A DNA stretch of 24,216 bases from Oleispira sp963933055 (GTDB taxonomy: Bacteria > Pseudomonadota > Gammaproteobacteria > Pseudomonadales > Oceanobacteraceae): positions 1 through 24,216 of the forward strand of contig CAWVSY010000053.1 in assembly GCA_963933055.1 (NCBI GenBank), written 5' to 3'. The translations under genes and the position numbers were made by a program. The notes under the pieces are model-generated. The model saw nothing but the letters and a program-made list of their open reading frames with translations. It had not been told where the DNA came from and did not search any database. Within the stretch, counting starts at the first letter, position 1, and the number at the start of each line of letters is the position of its first letter. Positions 22,638 through 24,216 of the stretch are shown here, piece after piece.

Positions 22638-24216
22638 TGGCTAAGAAAAATTTTGAAGAAATCCGCGGTATCACAGACCCGATACTCGAAGGCATCAGCA
22701 ACGGCTGGGTCACGTTAGATGCGGGGGATTATAAAGAATCCGCCACATTAGAAGCGGATGTTGCCATTATCGGTACGGGGGCTGGTGGCGGTACTACGGC
22801 AGAGATTTTAGCGAAAGCGGGCTTAAAGGTTTTATTGATTGAAGAAGGCCCGTTAAAGAGCACGAATGACTTTAAAATGGATGAGCGCGAAGCCTACAAA
22901 GATCTCTATCAAGAAAATGCGGGCCGTATGAATAAAGACGGCAGCATGTCGATTCTGCAAGGCCGCTGTGTTGGTGGCACAACCGTTATCAATTGGACAT
23001 CAAGCTTCCGCACTCCTGAGCAGACCTTGCAATTCTGGGGCGATAATTTTGCTACCAAAGGCGTATCGAAAGCTGAAATGGCACCTTGGTTTGATAAAAT
23101 GGAGCAACGTTTAAACATTGCCCCTTGGGCCGTGCCAGCTAATGAAAATAACGCGGTATTAAGTCGCGGTGCTGATGCTTTAGAAATTCCTTGGAAGGTT
23201 ATTCCACGCAATGTTGCGGGTTGTTGGAACTTGGGTTATTGCGGTACAGGCTGCCCAACCAATGCGAAGCAATCGATGCTGGTCACGACAATTCCAAGTG
23301 CGATGAATGAAGGCAGCCAGTTGCTTTATAGCGCTCGCGCCGAGCGCTTAATTATGGAAAATAATAAAGTAACCGGCATTGAAATTACTGCCCTCGATAA
23401 AGGCTACCGTCCAACAGGAGTGAAACTTACCGTGAAAGCTGCCACCGTTGTTTTGGCGGCAGGCGGCATTAATGGGCCAGCAATGATGCTGCGCTCTGGA
23501 GCACCCGATCCAAAAGGTTTGGTAGGTAAGCGAACGTTCTTTCACCCCACTATTTTCTCATTTGCTGAATTTGATAAAGAAATTAATCCTTATTATGGCG
23601 CGCCGCAGTCGATTTATTCGGACCATTTCCAGTGGGAAACGGTTGATGGCCCCGTTGGTTATAAATTAGAAGTTCCTCCCCTTCATCCAGGTTTAACCTC
23701 GGTATTGTTGATGGGCCATGGCGAGTCGCATTTTGAAGATATGCATAAGCTGCCTAATTTGAATGCGATGATTGCGTTATTGCGAGATGGTTTTAATGAA
23801 GAGAGTGAAGGTGGCGCAATTGAGTTAGCCGATGATGGTTCGGCGATTGTTGATTATCCTATTAATGATTACCTATGGGAGGGTGTTAAACGCACGCATT
23901 TAACCATGGCTGAATTGCAATTTGCCGCGGGCGCTAAAGCGGTTAAACCTGCCCATGTTGATGCTAAATTTGAGACATCTTGGGAAGCTTCAAAAGCCGC
24001 GATTAATAAGCTTTCGTATACGGCAAGCCGTGCGCTGGTCGGCAGTGCCCATGTAATGGGAGGCTTACCAATGGGCGAGGATTTAGAGCGTTGCCTCGTC
24101 GACAGCAATGGGAAATATCATTATCTCGATAATCTATACGTGATAGATGGTTCAATTTTCCCTACGAGTATTGGCGCAAACCCTCAGCTTTCCATTTATG
24201 GCATGGCGTGTCGTTT
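22637..24216 (+). CDS. laoA: GMC-family FAD alcohol dehydrogenase (LaoA-like), cut by the window end
   Basis: The frame is open from ATG 22637 to the window edge (526 codons plus two bases), so only the final residues are missing. GGAG (22625-22628) is 8 nt upstream, and the start overlaps the laoB stop by one base. The FAD loop is GTGAGG (46-51), with EEGP at the end of the second strand. GRCVGGTTVINW (109-120) is the GMC signature. A Cys-rich CWNLGYCGTGCPTNAKQS stretch is shared with long-chain alcohol oxidase relatives. The C-terminus has SAHVMGGLPMG (His472) and SIGANPQLSIYG (Asn515), the likely catalytic His/Asn pair. It would oxidise long-chain alcohols to aldehydes for LaoC. There is no signal peptide of its own; export with LaoB via Tat is possible. 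laoA (PA0364) is the matching P. aeruginosa gene. Confidence 0.9.
   Translation, partial: MAKKNFEEIRGITDPILEGISNGWVTLDAGDYKESATLEADVAIIGTGAGGGTTAEILAKAGLKVLLIEEGPLKSTNDFKMDEREAYKDLYQENAGRMNKDGSMSILQGRCVGGTTVINWTSSFRTPEQTLQFWGDNFATKGVSKAEMAPWFDKMEQRLNIAPWAVPANENNAVLSRGADALEIPWKVIPRNVAGCWNLGYCGTGCPTNAKQSMLVTTIPSAMNEGSQLLYSARAERLIMENNKVTGIEITALDKGYRPTGVKLTVKAATVVLAAGGINGPAMMLRSGAPDPKGLVGKRTFFHPTIFSFAEFDKEINPYYGAPQSIYSDHFQWETVDGPVGYKLEVPPLHPGLTSVLLMGHGESHFEDMHKLPNLNAMIALLRDGFNEESEGGAIELADDGSAIVDYPINDYLWEGVKRTHLTMAELQFAAGAKAVKPAHVDAKFETSWEASKAAINKLSYTASRALVGSAHVMGGLPMGEDLERCLVDSNGKYHYLDNLYVIDGSIFPTSIGANPQLSIYGMACR

Noticed and set aside
1..24216. CRISPR arrays, tRNA or rRNA genes, prophage, complete insertion sequences
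   Set aside because: I saw no regularly spaced repeats, cloverleaf or rRNA sequence, phage genes or transposase.

Overview
The window looks like chromosomal core DNA from a marine gammaproteobacterium related to the Oceanospirillales/Pseudomonadales. This is inferred from protein flavour, moderate A+T content and gene order; no taxonomic marker was tested. Two gene blocks that I recall as separate in Pseudomonas aeruginosa lie side by side here: hemB-ppk-ppx-trxA-rho (PA5243-PA5239) and rpoH-ftsX-ftsE-ftsY-...-rsmD-...-lao (PA0376-PA0364).

Layout. 1-1741 holds a PhoA-type alkaline phosphatase lipoprotein (minus) with its terminator. 1962-3368 is the DEAD-box RNA helicase RhlE (plus), and 3613-3819 is a cold-shock protein with a long leader (minus). 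4087-4578 is a hot-dog thioesterase (minus). 4713-6854 is a fusion of a TVP38/DedA-like membrane domain to a MerA/Lpd-like flavin disulfide reductase (minus). 7119-10284 is hemB-ppk (plus), convergent with ppx (10306-11841, minus). trxA (12020) and rho (12558) follow on the plus strand. 14033-18112 is the minus-strand series ftsY-ftsE-ftsX-rpoH. 18203-19683 carries an unknown membrane-anchored protein and rsmD. 19727-24216 is a fatty-alcohol oxidation cluster matching laoR/laoC/laoB/laoA, with laoA running off the right end.

How it works together. Polyphosphate synthesis (Ppk) and breakdown (Ppx) lie next to each other. Possible Pho boxes lie before both the alkaline phosphatase and hemB-ppk, which suggests phosphate-starvation control. 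RhlE and the cold-shock protein fit cold or RNA-structure stress. rpoH has a sigma-E-like promoter. FtsY, FtsE and FtsX serve membrane-protein targeting and division. The lao genes would oxidise long-chain alcohols to aldehydes and acids, consistent with alkane or lipid use.

There is no CRISPR array, rRNA, tRNA, prophage or full insertion sequence. Most genes are conserved housekeeping genes. The less ordinary material is a hairpin-rich, inverted-repeat-bounded element between ftsY and ftsE, the membrane-flavoprotein fusion, overlapping hairpins in the cold-shock leader, and a possible degenerate M16-peptidase remnant upstream of rsmD. I did not find a clear new multi-gene system.
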